A DNA stretch of 33,165 nt from Treponema sp. (GCA_017381365.1 JAFOCI010000018.1:1-33165); one strand, 5' to 3'. Shown: positions 8,248 through 16,151, counted from the first letter of the stretch. Notes: a model not told the origin generated them from the letters alone. Numbers and translations: made by a program.

Positions 8248-8410
8248 GGGGCTGTCCAATAAGTTTGCATTACGGTGGTTGAGTTTATCGAAACCACCAC
8301 ATTTAGTGTAGCAGTCATTTCGACGAGTGGTTCCTGAGCCTGTCGAAGGGTGGTTCCTGAGCCTGTCGAAGGGTGGTTCCTGAGCCTGTCGAAGGGTGGT
8401 TCCTGAGCCC
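8248..8410 (+). mobile_element. Truncated MITE-like element, copy 1
   Basis: It begins GGGGCTGTCCAATAAG and continues for about 62 nt that are identical to the inverted copy ending at 27722. It contains an internal stem (GGTGGTTgagtttatcgAAACCACC). The right half of the full-length copy is missing and is replaced by the 23-bp tandem repeats. The element carries no gene and lies between the ABC-F gene and aroA. The ACTTTTTGGACAGCC-type right end seen in the other copy is absent. Confidence 0.65.
8327..8410 (+). repeat. 23-bp tandem repeat, three full units plus a partial
   Basis: The units at 8327-8349, 8350-8372 and 8373-8395, plus a 14-nt partial from 8396, are exact copies starting GTGGTTCCTGAGCC and ending TGTCGAAGG. 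The core GAGCCTGTCGAAGG with its inverse TTCGACAGGCTC is a widespread palindromic repeat in bacterial genomes. The array has no spacers, so it is not CRISPR. It lies directly upstream of the aroA promoter, and the copy number may vary between strains. Confidence 0.85.
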
Positions 8411-8449
8411 TTCACTCATAACTCTGTGGATAAAGTGTTGCATTTTCAG

Positions 8450-8455
8450 TATAAT
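8450..8455 (+). promoter_or_regulatory. -10 box of aroA, six nt before the start codon
   Basis: TATAAT at 8450-8455 is followed by GAGAGT and then ATG at 8462. The -35 is weak (TGGATA near 8427-8432 at 17-nt spacing). A transcription start would fall at or near the ATG, which implies a leaderless or nearly leaderless mRNA. Confidence 0.5.
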
Positions 8456-8461
8456 GAGAGT

Positions 8462-9853
8462 ATGAAAATCAGAGCTCAGAAATCTAATCTTTCCGGACAC
8501 CTTCAGGTTCCGGGGTCAAAATCACATACAATTCGTGCACTTTTGCTGGCAGCTCTTGCGGAAGGCACTTCTTATGTTCGAAATCCGCTTCCAAGTGAAG
8601 ACTGTCTGAATACAAGCAAGGCAATTCCTTTGATGGGTGCAAAGGTTGATTTAGGCGGCACAGACAAAAAAATCGGCGGCTGCTGGACAGTTCAGGGCGC
8701 TGGTAAAAATATTCATCTTCCAGAAAATGTTGTAGATGTTGGCGACAGCGGTTCGCTTTTGTATTTTCTTTCTTCTATTGCGGCAACTTTTGAAGGCTGG
8801 TCAATTTTTACAGGAGACGAACTTATTCGCCGTCGTCCGGTTCATCATGTTGTGGACGCACTTAATCAGCTGGGAGCAGAATGTCATGTAAGTCAGCCAG
8901 GAAAAACTGTGTGTCCGCTTTTGATAAAAGGGCCTATCCAGCCGGGAACAGTAACTACAGCAGGTGAAGTTTCAAGTCAGTACATAAGCGGAATGATGAT
9001 GGCAGCACTCCGTCTGAACGGAACTCTTAATATTGAACTTACAAATCCAAAGGAAACACCATATTTAACAATGACTCAGAAATGGCTTGAAAGTGTAGGC
9101 GCAAAAGTTGAAATTTCCGAAGATTTCAAGCACATAAAGGTTCACGGACCTGTTCAGATAAAAGCTTTTGACCGAACGGTTCCAAGTGACTGGGAAGGGG
9201 TTGCGTTCCCATTAATTGCCGCCCTTCTTTCTGACAGTGAAATCACAATTGACGGAATTGACGGCAGTGGAACTCAGGGCGATGAAGAAATAGTTAATGT
9301 TCTTAAAAAACTTGGTGCCGATATTGAATGGGATAAAGAAGCGGAAACTATTACTGTTCGCGGCGGTAAAAACGCAAAGAATGGTACTGGCCGTCTTTCT
9401 ACAGAAAGTTGTGAAAACGGCGAGCTTAATGTTGTTATTTCAGGTTATCCTGATGCAATCTGCGCAGTTGCAGTTGCAGCAGCTTTTGCAGAAGGTACAA
9501 CTGTAATAGAAGATGCAGCCGTATGCCGCCGCAAGGAAACTGACCGCATCAAGGTTATGACAGAATTCCTTACAAAGCTTGGTGCAGAAGTTGAAGAAGG
9601 CGAAGATTTTATGATTATCCATGGTCATTCGCCGGTACTTGCAGATGGTTCTGGAAATCCTGCATTTAAACTGCATGGCGGTGAAATTGAAAGCTACGGT
9701 GATCATCGTATTGCCATGAGTTTTGCATGTCTTGGATTAGGTCTTAAAGATGGCGAAAGTGTTGTTATAAACGATGCTGAATGTTGTGCAGTAAGCTTCC
9801 CAGGTTTCTTTGATGCCATGAACGGAATTAATGCCGGCTTCAAAGAAGTGTAA
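8462..9853 (+). CDS. aroA: 3-phosphoshikimate 1-carboxyvinyltransferase (EPSP synthase)
   Basis: 463 residues. The enzyme transfers the enolpyruvyl group of PEP to shikimate 3-phosphate in aromatic amino acid synthesis. Visible motifs are VPGSKSHTIRALLLAALAEG at the N-terminus, SSQYISGMMMAALR, VPSDWEGVAFPL, the PDAICAVAVAAAFAEG loop with the catalytic Asp, RRKETDRIKVM and GDHRIAMSFACLGL. The ATG at 8462 (MKIRAQKSNL) is chosen because the upstream in-frame extension is encoded by the 23-bp repeat array. The segment that reads GNAGTAMRPL in E. coli is GDSGSLLYFL here (about residues 94-103), so the conserved Arg is replaced by Tyr. The protein is somewhat longer than the usual about 430 residues. 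The methyltransferase gene follows within 25 nt. Confidence 0.95.
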   Translation: MKIRAQKSNLSGHLQVPGSKSHTIRALLLAALAEGTSYVRNPLPSEDCLNTSKAIPLMGAKVDLGGTDKKIGGCWTVQGAGKNIHLPENVVDVGDSGSLLYFLSSIAATFEGWSIFTGDELIRRRPVHHVVDALNQLGAECHVSQPGKTVCPLLIKGPIQPGTVTTAGEVSSQYISGMMMAALRLNGTLNIELTNPKETPYLTMTQKWLESVGAKVEISEDFKHIKVHGPVQIKAFDRTVPSDWEGVAFPLIAALLSDSEITIDGIDGSGTQGDEEIVNVLKKLGADIEWDKEAETITVRGGKNAKNGTGRLSTESCENGELNVVISGYPDAICAVAVAAAFAEGTTVIEDAAVCRRKETDRIKVMTEFLTKLGAEVEEGEDFMIIHGHSPVLADGSGNPAFKLHGGEIESYGDHRIAMSFACLGLGLKDGESVVINDAECCAVSFPGFFDAMNGINAGFKEV

Positions 9854-9874
9854 AAGCTGAGAGTGATTCTGAAA

Positions 9875-11026
9875 ATGACAGAAAAACCTCAGTATCTTAC
9901 TGAACAGTTGATTACATACATTGGAAATAAGCGTTCTCTGCTGGAATTTATTGGTGAAGCTATTGCTTTTGTAAAAAAAGAACTGAATAAGGAAAAGCTT
10001 TGCACATTGGATGTTTTTTCTGGCAGCGGAATTGTTTCCCGTCTTTTAAAAGCTCATTCTGATTTTCTTGCCGTAAACGATCTGGAACGGTATGCAAAAA
10101 TCATAAATCAGTGTTACCTTGCTAATGCCAGCGAAATTGATATAAATCAACTTAAGGAATATTATTCCAGAATAACGGAAGAAACAGAACGACGGATGCA
10201 GAATCCTGAGGTGCCTGGATTTGTAACAGAACTGTACGCTCCAAAAGAAACGGAAAATGTTCAGCCTGGGGAGCGCTGCTTTTACACAAATTACAATGCC
10301 CGGTACATTGATATAATGAGGCAATCCATTGCAGAAATCGTGCCGGAAAATTTACAGCAGTTTTTTATAGCGCCGCTTCTTTCGCAGGCTTCTGTTCATG
10401 CAAATACGGCAGGAATTTTCAAAGGGTTCTATAAAAATTCAAAGACAGGAATAGGGCAGTTCGGCGGAAACGGAAAAAATGCGCTTTCCCGCATCTGCAG
10501 CAATATTAAACTTCCTTTTCCTGTGCTTAGCGAATTTGACTGCAGGGTGCGGATTTTTCAGCGTGAAGCCAATGAGCTTTCTATTTCTTCAGAACTTTAT
10601 GAAGGGCTTTCAGACGGACAGTTTGATTTAGTTTATATGGACCCGCCGTACAATCAGCATCCGTACGGTTCCAATTATTTTATGCTGAATCTTATTGCAG
10701 ACTATCAGCGCCCGGATTGTGAAAAAATCAGTCGTGTAAGTGGCATTCCAAAGGGCTGGAACCGCAGTGCCTACAATAAAAAACGAATTGCATCAGAAAC
10801 TTTTGAACATCTTGTAAAAAACATCAGGGCGAAATTCCTTGTGATTTCGTTCAATAACGAAGGGTTTATTTCCCGTGAAGAAATGGAACAGCTTTTAGGC
10901 CGATACGGAAAGGTTTCTGTTCTTGAATCAGAATACAATGCTTTCCGTGGCAGCCGCAATCTGAAAAACAGAGATGTTCACGTCAGCGAATATCTGTTCA
11001 TACTGGATAAACGTACTAGAAACTAA
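9875..11026 (+). CDS. Orphan N6-adenine DNA methyltransferase (D12/Dam-like class)
   Basis: 383 residues from ATG 9875; a GTG at 9863 would add four codons but has no ribosome site. The protein begins with ITYIGNKRSLLEFI, as in D12-class alpha methyltransferases. The SAM-binding motif DVFSGSGIVSRLLK lies near residue 47. The catalytic motif DPPYNQHPYGSNYF lies near residue 256, long after the SAM site, which fits the alpha arrangement. No restriction endonuclease or specificity subunit lies nearby; the neighbours are aroA and a convergent secreted nuclease whose 3' end overlaps this gene by 11 nt. A regulatory or epigenetic role rather than restriction is therefore likely (inference). The target sequence cannot be read from the protein. 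Confidence 0.85.
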   Translation: MTEKPQYLTEQLITYIGNKRSLLEFIGEAIAFVKKELNKEKLCTLDVFSGSGIVSRLLKAHSDFLAVNDLERYAKIINQCYLANASEIDINQLKEYYSRITEETERRMQNPEVPGFVTELYAPKETENVQPGERCFYTNYNARYIDIMRQSIAEIVPENLQQFFIAPLLSQASVHANTAGIFKGFYKNSKTGIGQFGGNGKNALSRICSNIKLPFPVLSEFDCRVRIFQREANELSISSELYEGLSDGQFDLVYMDPPYNQHPYGSNYFMLNLIADYQRPDCEKISRVSGIPKGWNRSAYNKKRIASETFEHLVKNIRAKFLVISFNNEGFISREEMEQLLGRYGKVSVLESEYNAFRGSRNLKNRDVHVSEYLFILDKRTRN

Positions 11027-12011
11027 TCTTGCAGATGATAGGCAGGTGATCTGAATAACCTGAACCATTATAGATTTTGTATCTAACAGGAATGTAAAGT
11101 TCGCCATCGCTCCACGGGCCATCTGTTACAGGTGAAAAATATGATATCTGTATTTCCGGTGAAGCAAAAAAATGATCAATTCGTTCCCAGTTGTTTTTGT
11201 AATAATAGGAACCAGGCGTAACCATAGAACCAGTCTCTTTTATCCATGGAGAAAAAACTGAAAAACTTTCCTTAGTAAAAGAATTTCGCAGATTTAAATT
11301 AGTTTTTTTCTCTTCATTAAAATCACAAATTTCAGAAATTTCAAATTCATAAATATCTCTGTTGAAATCTCCGCAGGCTAAAGTATTTCTTCCCTTATTG
11401 TTTAAAAAACGCTGGCAAAGAACAGTTTCCTGCCAGTTGCGCCAGACTTCGCTTTCCTCCGCGCCGCTGGATTTAGATTTCCAGTGATTAATCAGCAGAA
11501 CCAGTTTTGATGAATTATTTAGATTCAATGTAACTTCCATTATAGGTCGCATTGCAGGCTGCTTTAAGTTTTCAGTCTGCACGTACAGATTGTGAACTGT
11601 TACCTTTTCTATTGGAAATCTGGAAAGCACTCCGCAGCCTATGGCATCTCCTTCATTTTTTTTGAAACATCCATGGCAAAGATTCTTTTTTGTTCCCCAG
11701 ATATTTCCCGCAAGCTGATTTGAAATATCGTACAATACGCCCTCGTTTTCAATTTCTTCAAACACAAAAATATCTGCATTCATATCCTGAATGGCATCGC
11801 ACAATCTGGTTAAGCGGACAGTGTAAGCGGTGGAATTCCAATTGTCATTTTTTTTAAACTGGGAATATTCACAGCCATCTGTATTGCCGTCAAAAAAAGT
11901 CTGCAGGTTCCAGTTCACAACCGAAACATTCTCTGCGATTAAGGGCGAAACAAAACAACCTGCAAAAAAAAGAAAAACAAATCTTAAAATAGAGTTAAAA
12001 AAAATCTGCAT
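11016..12011 (-). CDS. Secreted endonuclease/exonuclease/phosphatase-fold nuclease
   Basis: 331 residues with an N-terminal signal peptide (LRFVFLFFAGCFVSPLIAE), so it is probably exported. DNase I-like motifs appear in order: VVNWNLQTFF, the metal Glu in FVFEEIENEG, INHWKSK, the Asp-Asn pair in ACGDFNRD, WERIDHFF and the final YSDHLPI with its catalytic His. It contains a CHGC knuckle and an inserted region around residues 215-270. This fold hydrolyses phosphodiesters; nutritional or host-DNA degradation is a reasonable role for a secreted form (inference). The gene converges on the methyltransferase with an 11-nt overlap. AGAGG lies 6 nt before the ATG, inside a strong hairpin described separately. 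Confidence 0.85.
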   Translation of the reverse strand: MQIFFNSILRFVFLFFAGCFVSPLIAENVSVVNWNLQTFFDGNTDGCEYSQFKKNDNWNSTAYTVRLTRLCDAIQDMNADIFVFEEIENEGVLYDISNQLAGNIWGTKKNLCHGCFKKNEGDAIGCGVLSRFPIEKVTVHNLYVQTENLKQPAMRPIMEVTLNLNNSSKLVLLINHWKSKSSGAEESEVWRNWQETVLCQRFLNNKGRNTLACGDFNRDIYEFEISEICDFNEEKKTNLNLRNSFTKESFSVFSPWIKETGSMVTPGSYYYKNNWERIDHFFASPEIQISYFSPVTDGPWSDGELYIPVRYKIYNGSGYSDHLPIICKISF

Positions 12012-12048
12012 AAAAACCTCTATATATTTATTAGAGTTTTTATGCAGA
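12005..12048 (-). promoter_or_regulatory. Hairpin enclosing the Shine-Dalgarno and start codon of the nuclease gene
   Basis: TCTGCATAAAAA (12005-12016) and TTTTTATGCAGA (12037-12048) pair over 12 bp. With one bulge the stem extends by C-G and TCTA/TAGA to about 17 bp around an AT loop. On the minus-strand mRNA the 3' arm contains AGAGG and the ATG, so translation would be blocked while it is folded. The left arm could instead include a -10-like CATAAA, which would make part of the pairing irrelevant. Confidence 0.5.
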
Positions 12049-12100
12049 AAAATGCAATGTAATTCAAAAAAAGTTAAATTATTTACACTTATCGAAGATA

Positions 12101-13231
12101 TTAAACATTGAATTTAAAGAACAGAACATCACCGTCTTTTACAATGTAGTCTTTACCTTCCTGTCGGTATTTTCCAGCTTCCTTGATTTTCTGCTCAGAA
12201 CCGTACTGGCGAAGGTCTTCAATAGAATATGCTTCTGCGCGGATAAAGCCTTTTTCAAAGTCAGTGTGGATTACACCGGCTGCTTTAGGAGCAGTGTCCC
12301 CTGCATGAATTGTCCATGCGCGGCATTCGTCAGTTCCGCCTGTAAAGAATGTTGCAAGTCCCATAAGGTGGTAAGCTTTTTTTGCAAGAACAGCAAGACC
12401 AGATTCTGTAAGCCCTACAGAATCCATAAAATCTTTTCGGTCAGCAGGGTCTGTGATTTCTGCAAGGTCAGCTTCAAATTTACCGCAGATTACAACGACT
12501 TCGCTGTTTTCGCTCTCTGCAATTTTTTTCAAAGTTTCAACATATTTGTTTGTTCCGTTTGCGATTGAATCTTCATCAATGTTTGCAACGTACAAAGTTG
12601 GTTTCATTGTTAAAAGGAACATATCTTTGATTGCAAGCCTTTCATCATCTGTAAGGTCTGCAAGGCGTGCACATTTTCCTTCCTGAAGTAAAGGCAGGAT
12701 TTTTTCTACAGCAGAATTGAATGGAGCCAGCTGTTTTTCAGCTTCTTTTCCCAATGCACGAACCTGTTTTACATTTTTTTCCTGACGTTTTGCAATTGTC
12801 TGCAAATCAGCCTGAGCAAGTTCAAAATTGATTGTAAGAATGTCGCTTTCTGGATCAACAGGAGCTTCAACTTTTGAATCTTCGCGAACGTGCATGATGT
12901 CTGGATTATCAAAACATCGTACAACGTGAGCGATACAAGCTGTTTCGCGGATGTTTGCAAGGAACTGGTTTCCCAAACCTTCACCCTGAGAAGCTCCCTT
13001 AATCAAACCAGCAATATCAACAAATTTTACGCTGGCAGGAGTCTTCTTTTTTGGATTATGAATAGAAGCCAGAAAATCCAAGCGTTCATCTGGCAAATCA
13101 ACAATACCTACGTTAGGATCAATTGTACAGAACGGAAAGTTTGCAGCTTCTGCAGGAGCTGCAGTTAAAGCAGAAAAAATAGTAGATTTACCAACGTTTG
13201 GCAATCCAACAATACCACAGTCTAAAGACAT
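12101..13231 (-). CDS. ychF: YchF/OLA1-type ATPase
   Basis: 376 residues. An Obg-family P-loop protein that prefers ATP and associates with ribosomes; it is conserved and usually a negative factor in oxidative stress response. The G1 motif GLPNVGKST is at about residues 8-16, and G3 (DIAGLIKGAS) follows. The NKxD specificity motif is replaced, as in all YchF (NIDED-type). A coiled-coil insertion lies near 120-190. The TGS domain at the C-terminus contains RAWTIHAGDTAPKAAGVIHT and FEKGFIRAEA. The ATG has AGGAATTCT upstream. Length and domain order are normal. Confidence 0.95.
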   Translation of the reverse strand: MSLDCGIVGLPNVGKSTIFSALTAAPAEAANFPFCTIDPNVGIVDLPDERLDFLASIHNPKKKTPASVKFVDIAGLIKGASQGEGLGNQFLANIRETACIAHVVRCFDNPDIMHVREDSKVEAPVDPESDILTINFELAQADLQTIAKRQEKNVKQVRALGKEAEKQLAPFNSAVEKILPLLQEGKCARLADLTDDERLAIKDMFLLTMKPTLYVANIDEDSIANGTNKYVETLKKIAESENSEVVVICGKFEADLAEITDPADRKDFMDSVGLTESGLAVLAKKAYHLMGLATFFTGGTDECRAWTIHAGDTAPKAAGVIHTDFEKGFIRAEAYSIEDLRQYGSEQKIKEAGKYRQEGKDYIVKDGDVLFFKFNV

Positions 13232-13384
13232 AGAATTCCTCGTATCAAATTATTAAAGTGGCCGAAACTCCGATTTCCAGGAATTTAAACCACATGAACA
13301 ATAGAATTATATTGATTTCCTAACAATTTAACAATAAACCAATTGAAACTCACCAAAACTATCTGGGCGCAAATCTCTTTTGCA

Positions 13385-13472
13385 AACCGGCGTTCCAGGG
13401 CTCGGCTCCACCGCCTCGGTGTTTTGTACGCGTACAAAACACTCGCTTCGCGCCCCTTCCATGCCGGCGCAG
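13385..13472. repeat. GC-rich palindromic intergenic element
   Basis: A 24-bp perfect palindrome spans 13419-13442 (left half GTGTTTTGTACG, right half CGTACAAAACAC). It is embedded in GC-rich flanks with complementary CCGGC (13387 region) and GCCGG (13463 region). It lies between ychF and the antitoxin gene in a 259-nt spacer; the rest of that spacer is AT-rich with no gene. It could act as a bidirectional terminator or an extragenic palindrome family member. No ORF is credible here. Confidence 0.6.
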
Positions 13473-13490
13473 GTTTTTTGTGCAGAAAAA

Positions 13491-13814
13491 TTAGTTGTCC
13501 CGCATAATTACAAATGGATATTCATTTACAAAGTTTTTGTTGTTTTCCATCATTGAAAGCAGCCTGAGCGCAGTTCCGTTTGGATGGTTTGTTCCACACT
13601 CCCAGGCTTCTATTGTTTTTACAGAAACTCCCATGTAATCTGCAAATTGTTTTTGCGAATATCCTGTGGAATTACGTATGCTTTTGATTTCTGCAGGTTC
13701 ATATTCTTTTAAAGGTACTACGGTGATTATTCTTCGTTTTAATTTTGGCGCAGTAGACTGGGAATCTTCTAATGCCTCTGTTAATCCGGCGGTTATACTT
13801 TTAAATACATCCAT
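13491..13814 (-). CDS. higA: HigA-type antitoxin, XRE-family DNA-binding protein
   Basis: 107 residues. A helix-turn-helix lies at about 55-90: IRNSTGYSQKQFADYMGVS, then VKTIEAWECGTNHPNG. Antitoxins of this group bind the toxin through the N-terminal part and repress their own operon through the helix-turn-helix. The start codon lies inside the end of the toxin gene (14-nt overlap), so the two are translationally coupled in toxin-first order, the mark of HigBA systems. The C-terminus (LRLLSMMENNKNFVNEYPF) is typical of the type. Confidence 0.85.
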   Translation of the reverse strand: MDVFKSITAGLTEALEDSQSTAPKLKRRIITVVPLKEYEPAEIKSIRNSTGYSQKQFADYMGVSVKTIEAWECGTNHPNGTALRLLSMMENNKNFVNEYPFVIMRDN

Positions 13815-14232
13815 GGTAAGCCTCCTTTTTATTTTTCAGGTTGATTTCTATCATTGAAATCAATTTTTTAATTGCCGTGCACTCTTCTTTTGAGAGAGTG
13901 TCCTTTTCATTTTTTGCGTACACTGTTATAAGGTAAATCTGCGAATAGGTTTCGTAATCTACATAACATATTCGTACGCTGGAACTTTTTCCTCTGTTTT
14001 CAAAGGAAAAACGCATCTTACGCAGCTTTCCGGTACCTTTGATTACTGCGCCGATTTTTGGATTCTGAATAAGTTCGTATTCCAGCAGTCTCAGGTCATC
14101 CTCATTAAATCCAAGCTGCTTCCAGTTTTTTTGAAATTCTTTTGTTTCTACAAATACTTTTGTTGCTGGTTCTTTAATTATATTACACCCTATAAAATAG
14201 GGTGTCAAGTCAATTTCTACTTTGTTTGCCAT
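13801..14232 (-). CDS. higB: HigB-type (RelE/ParE superfamily) toxin
   Basis: 143 residues from ATG 14232, which has AAAGGGA upstream. The conserved part starts at VFVETKEFQKNWKQLGF and continues with IQNPKIGAVIKGTGKLRKMR, then SSSVRICYVDY and LITVYAKNEKDTLSKEE. Proteins of this family cleave ribosome-bound mRNA. The first about 27 residues are an extension not usual in the family. The DNA encoding them contains a perfect palindrome between a good -35 and -10, so this segment has regulatory content. No clear internal start exists downstream, so the long form is kept. The antitoxin follows with overlap. Confidence 0.8.
   Translation of the reverse strand: MANKVEIDLTPYFIGCNIIKEPATKVFVETKEFQKNWKQLGFNEDDLRLLEYELIQNPKIGAVIKGTGKLRKMRFSFENRGKSSSVRICYVDYETYSQIYLITVYAKNEKDTLSKEECTAIKKLISMIEINLKNKKEAYHGCI
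14180..14208 (-). promoter_or_regulatory. Promoter-operator of the HigBA pair inside the toxin 5' end
   Basis: On the minus strand, TTGACA (14208-14203) and TAATAT (14185-14180) are 17 nt apart. Between and overlapping them is the inverted repeat ACACCCTAT (14185-14193) / ATAGGGTGT (14197-14205) with a 3-nt centre. A palindrome bridging -35 and -10 is where a HigA dimer would repress. A second, weaker promoter may lie upstream of 14232, because the annotated start is upstream of this one. Confidence 0.55.
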
Positions 14233-14376
14233 TTTTTTCCCTTTTGAATAAATTACAATTCCGTCTATGTATATAAAGTGAAGAAATGAAAAAAAATGCA
14301 GTGTTTCAGAAAAAATCTGAATGAAAAATTATTTTTTTTTCAATTGAAAAGCTTGAAGATATTGTCAGTCTGGAAT

Positions 14377-15156
14377 TCACCATACCTGCAGTTTACCGGT
14401 TAATGGATGTCTGTAAATTTCAAGAGGGCAATCAAATACTTCTGCAAGATTCCTGTCTGTAATAAGCTCTTCTGGAGTTCCTTCCAGAATTCCAGAACCA
14501 TTGCTTTTCATCATTAAAATTTGTTGTGCGCAGGCAGCTGCAAGATTTATGTCGTGTATGGAAAGAAATACTGTTTTACCATTTTTGCACAAATTATTTA
14601 GAATTGAAATCAAATCCTTCTGATAACGAAGGTCCAGACTTGCCAGCGGTTCGTCCAGAAAAATGTAAGGCGTTTGCTGCGCCAGAGCTCTTGCGATTCT
14701 TGCCCGCTGAAATTCGCCGCCAGAAACAGAGTTTACATTCTTATCCTGTATATTCTGCAGGTTCATGGCATAGATTGCGTCGTCAATTATTTTTTCGTCT
14801 TCACTGGTAACTGTTTCGTACCATTTCTGATGAACGTATCGCCCTGTTTCCACCAGCTTTCTAACTGAAATGTCCCAAATGCATTTTTCATTCTGAATAA
14901 GATAGGAAATCATCCTGGCATTTTCTTTAGGCTTTTGCAAAAGAATGTTTTTATTGTCCAAAAGGATTTTTCCGGAAACGCGCAAACCTTCTGGTTTTAT
15001 TCCCACCATCAGGGAAAGCAGCGTAGATTTCCCGATTCCGTTGATTCCGCACAATGCCGTAATGGAGTTTTCTTTTAAAGTAAATGAGATGTTTGAAAAA
15101 ACTTGCTTATCCTGGGATTTTTGCCATTCAGCACATAAATTTATCACTTTGAACAT
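14377..15156 (-). CDS. ABC transporter ATPase, cobalamin/iron-chelate type (BtuD-like)
   Basis: 259 residues. The motifs are Walker A GINGIGKST (about 37-45), signature VSGGEFQRARIARALAQ, Walker B YIFLDEPLASLD and the H-loop FLSIHDINLAAA. This pattern belongs to the FecE/BtuD group that powers type II importers. It is the last gene of a three-gene operon, starting 2 nt after the permease stop. The substrate cannot be read from the ATPase. Cobalamin is favoured by the neighbouring metF-metH genes and the riboswitch-controlled receptor; heme or siderophore remains possible. Confidence 0.88.
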   Translation of the reverse strand: MFKVINLCAEWQKSQDKQVFSNISFTLKENSITALCGINGIGKSTLLSLMVGIKPEGLRVSGKILLDNKNILLQKPKENARMISYLIQNEKCIWDISVRKLVETGRYVHQKWYETVTSEDEKIIDDAIYAMNLQNIQDKNVNSVSGGEFQRARIARALAQQTPYIFLDEPLASLDLRYQKDLISILNNLCKNGKTVFLSIHDINLAAACAQQILMMKSNGSGILEGTPEELITDRNLAEVFDCPLEIYRHPLTGKLQVW

Positions 15157-15158
15157 TT

Positions 15159-16151
15159 CTATTCCTTTTTTAAAACCAGAATAAAGAACGGAACTCCAAT
15201 TAAGGAAGTTATTATTCCAACTGGAATTTCAGACGGAGATACAAGCGTTCTTGCCAGCGTGTCGGAAACCAGAAGAAGTATTGCACCGCCAAGCATGCTC
15301 AACGGAATCAGTCTGTAATGGTCAGAGCCGAAAAGTCTTCTCATTATGTGCGGTGCAATCAATCCTGCAAAAGAAATTATTCCGCCACCACAAACAGCAC
15401 AGGCACTTGCAAGGCTTCCTGCCAGAAGAACAAGAATTTTTGTTGAAAAAGGATCTAACCCTAGGGAAAGGGCAGTTTTTTCGCCGCTTCCCAGCAGGTT
15501 CAGGCTTTTTGCGCACAGAATTAGCATTGCCGTTGCCACAAAAGCCGGAATCACAAGCATTTTAAGTTCTGTCCAGCCTTTTGAATTAAAGCTTCCCATT
15601 GTCCAGGTAATCAAAGCTCTTAAATCGTTTCTGCTTAAAATCAGAAGAAATGATGTAACTGACGAAAGAAATGTTCCTGTTGCAGTTCCCGCCAGAAGAA
15701 GTGTAACGCTTGAACGGTGCTTTACGATTACAGAAAAAAACAATACAAGAATTCCTGCTGCAATGCTTCCCGCAAAGGCAAATACAGAAACTGGACAGAA
15801 ATATGCAAACGTAAAGGCTGTCGGAACAGGAAGAAAACCTGATATTACGGCACCTAGACTTGCTCCAGAAGAAATTCCCATGATTCCCGCGTCTGCCAGC
15901 GGATTTCTGAAAAATCCCTGAAAAACGGCACCCGCTCCACCAAGAAGTATACCGCAGATTAAAGTCAGAAGAATTCTAGGAAGTCTTATATCCATCAATA
16001 TGATTTTTTCGTAAGATTTTAGCTGACCTTTTACCGCAGAAGCAGGATTTATTTTTTCTGCACCCAGAAAAAGTGCTGCGACTGTCAGAAAAACAAGGCA
16101 AACTGCAAGCAGAGAAAATAAAATTATTGAGGAAGAATTTTTCTTATTCAT
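15159..16151 (-). CDS. FecCD/BtuC-type permease
   Basis: 330 residues with about ten hydrophobic segments. Family signatures are DIRLPRILLTLICGILLGGAG, here split as DIRLPRILLT and LICGILLGGAG, then FRNPLADAGIMGISSGASLG, GGGIISFAGLIAPHIMRRLF with its Gly-rich coupling helix, and the end DTLARTLVSPSEIPVGIITS. It forms the membrane homodimer of a type II importer. The start overlaps the end of the binding-protein gene by 8 nt, so the operon order is binding protein, permease, ATPase. Length is normal. Confidence 0.92.
   Translation of the reverse strand: MNKKNSSSIILFSLLAVCLVFLTVAALFLGAEKINPASAVKGQLKSYEKIILMDIRLPRILLTLICGILLGGAGAVFQGFFRNPLADAGIMGISSGASLGAVISGFLPVPTAFTFAYFCPVSVFAFAGSIAAGILVLFFSVIVKHRSSVTLLLAGTATGTFLSSVTSFLLILSRNDLRALITWTMGSFNSKGWTELKMLVIPAFVATAMLILCAKSLNLLGSGEKTALSLGLDPFSTKILVLLAGSLASACAVCGGGIISFAGLIAPHIMRRLFGSDHYRLIPLSMLGGAILLLVSDTLARTLVSPSEIPVGIITSLIGVPFFILVLKKE

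Noticed and set aside
8327..8410. CRISPR array
   Set aside because: The repeats are contiguous without spacers and no cas gene is present.
8396..8461. In-frame N-terminal extension of AroA starting inside the repeat array
   Set aside because: The extra residues are encoded by the 23-bp repeat and the promoter. The family start is MKIRAQ at 8462.
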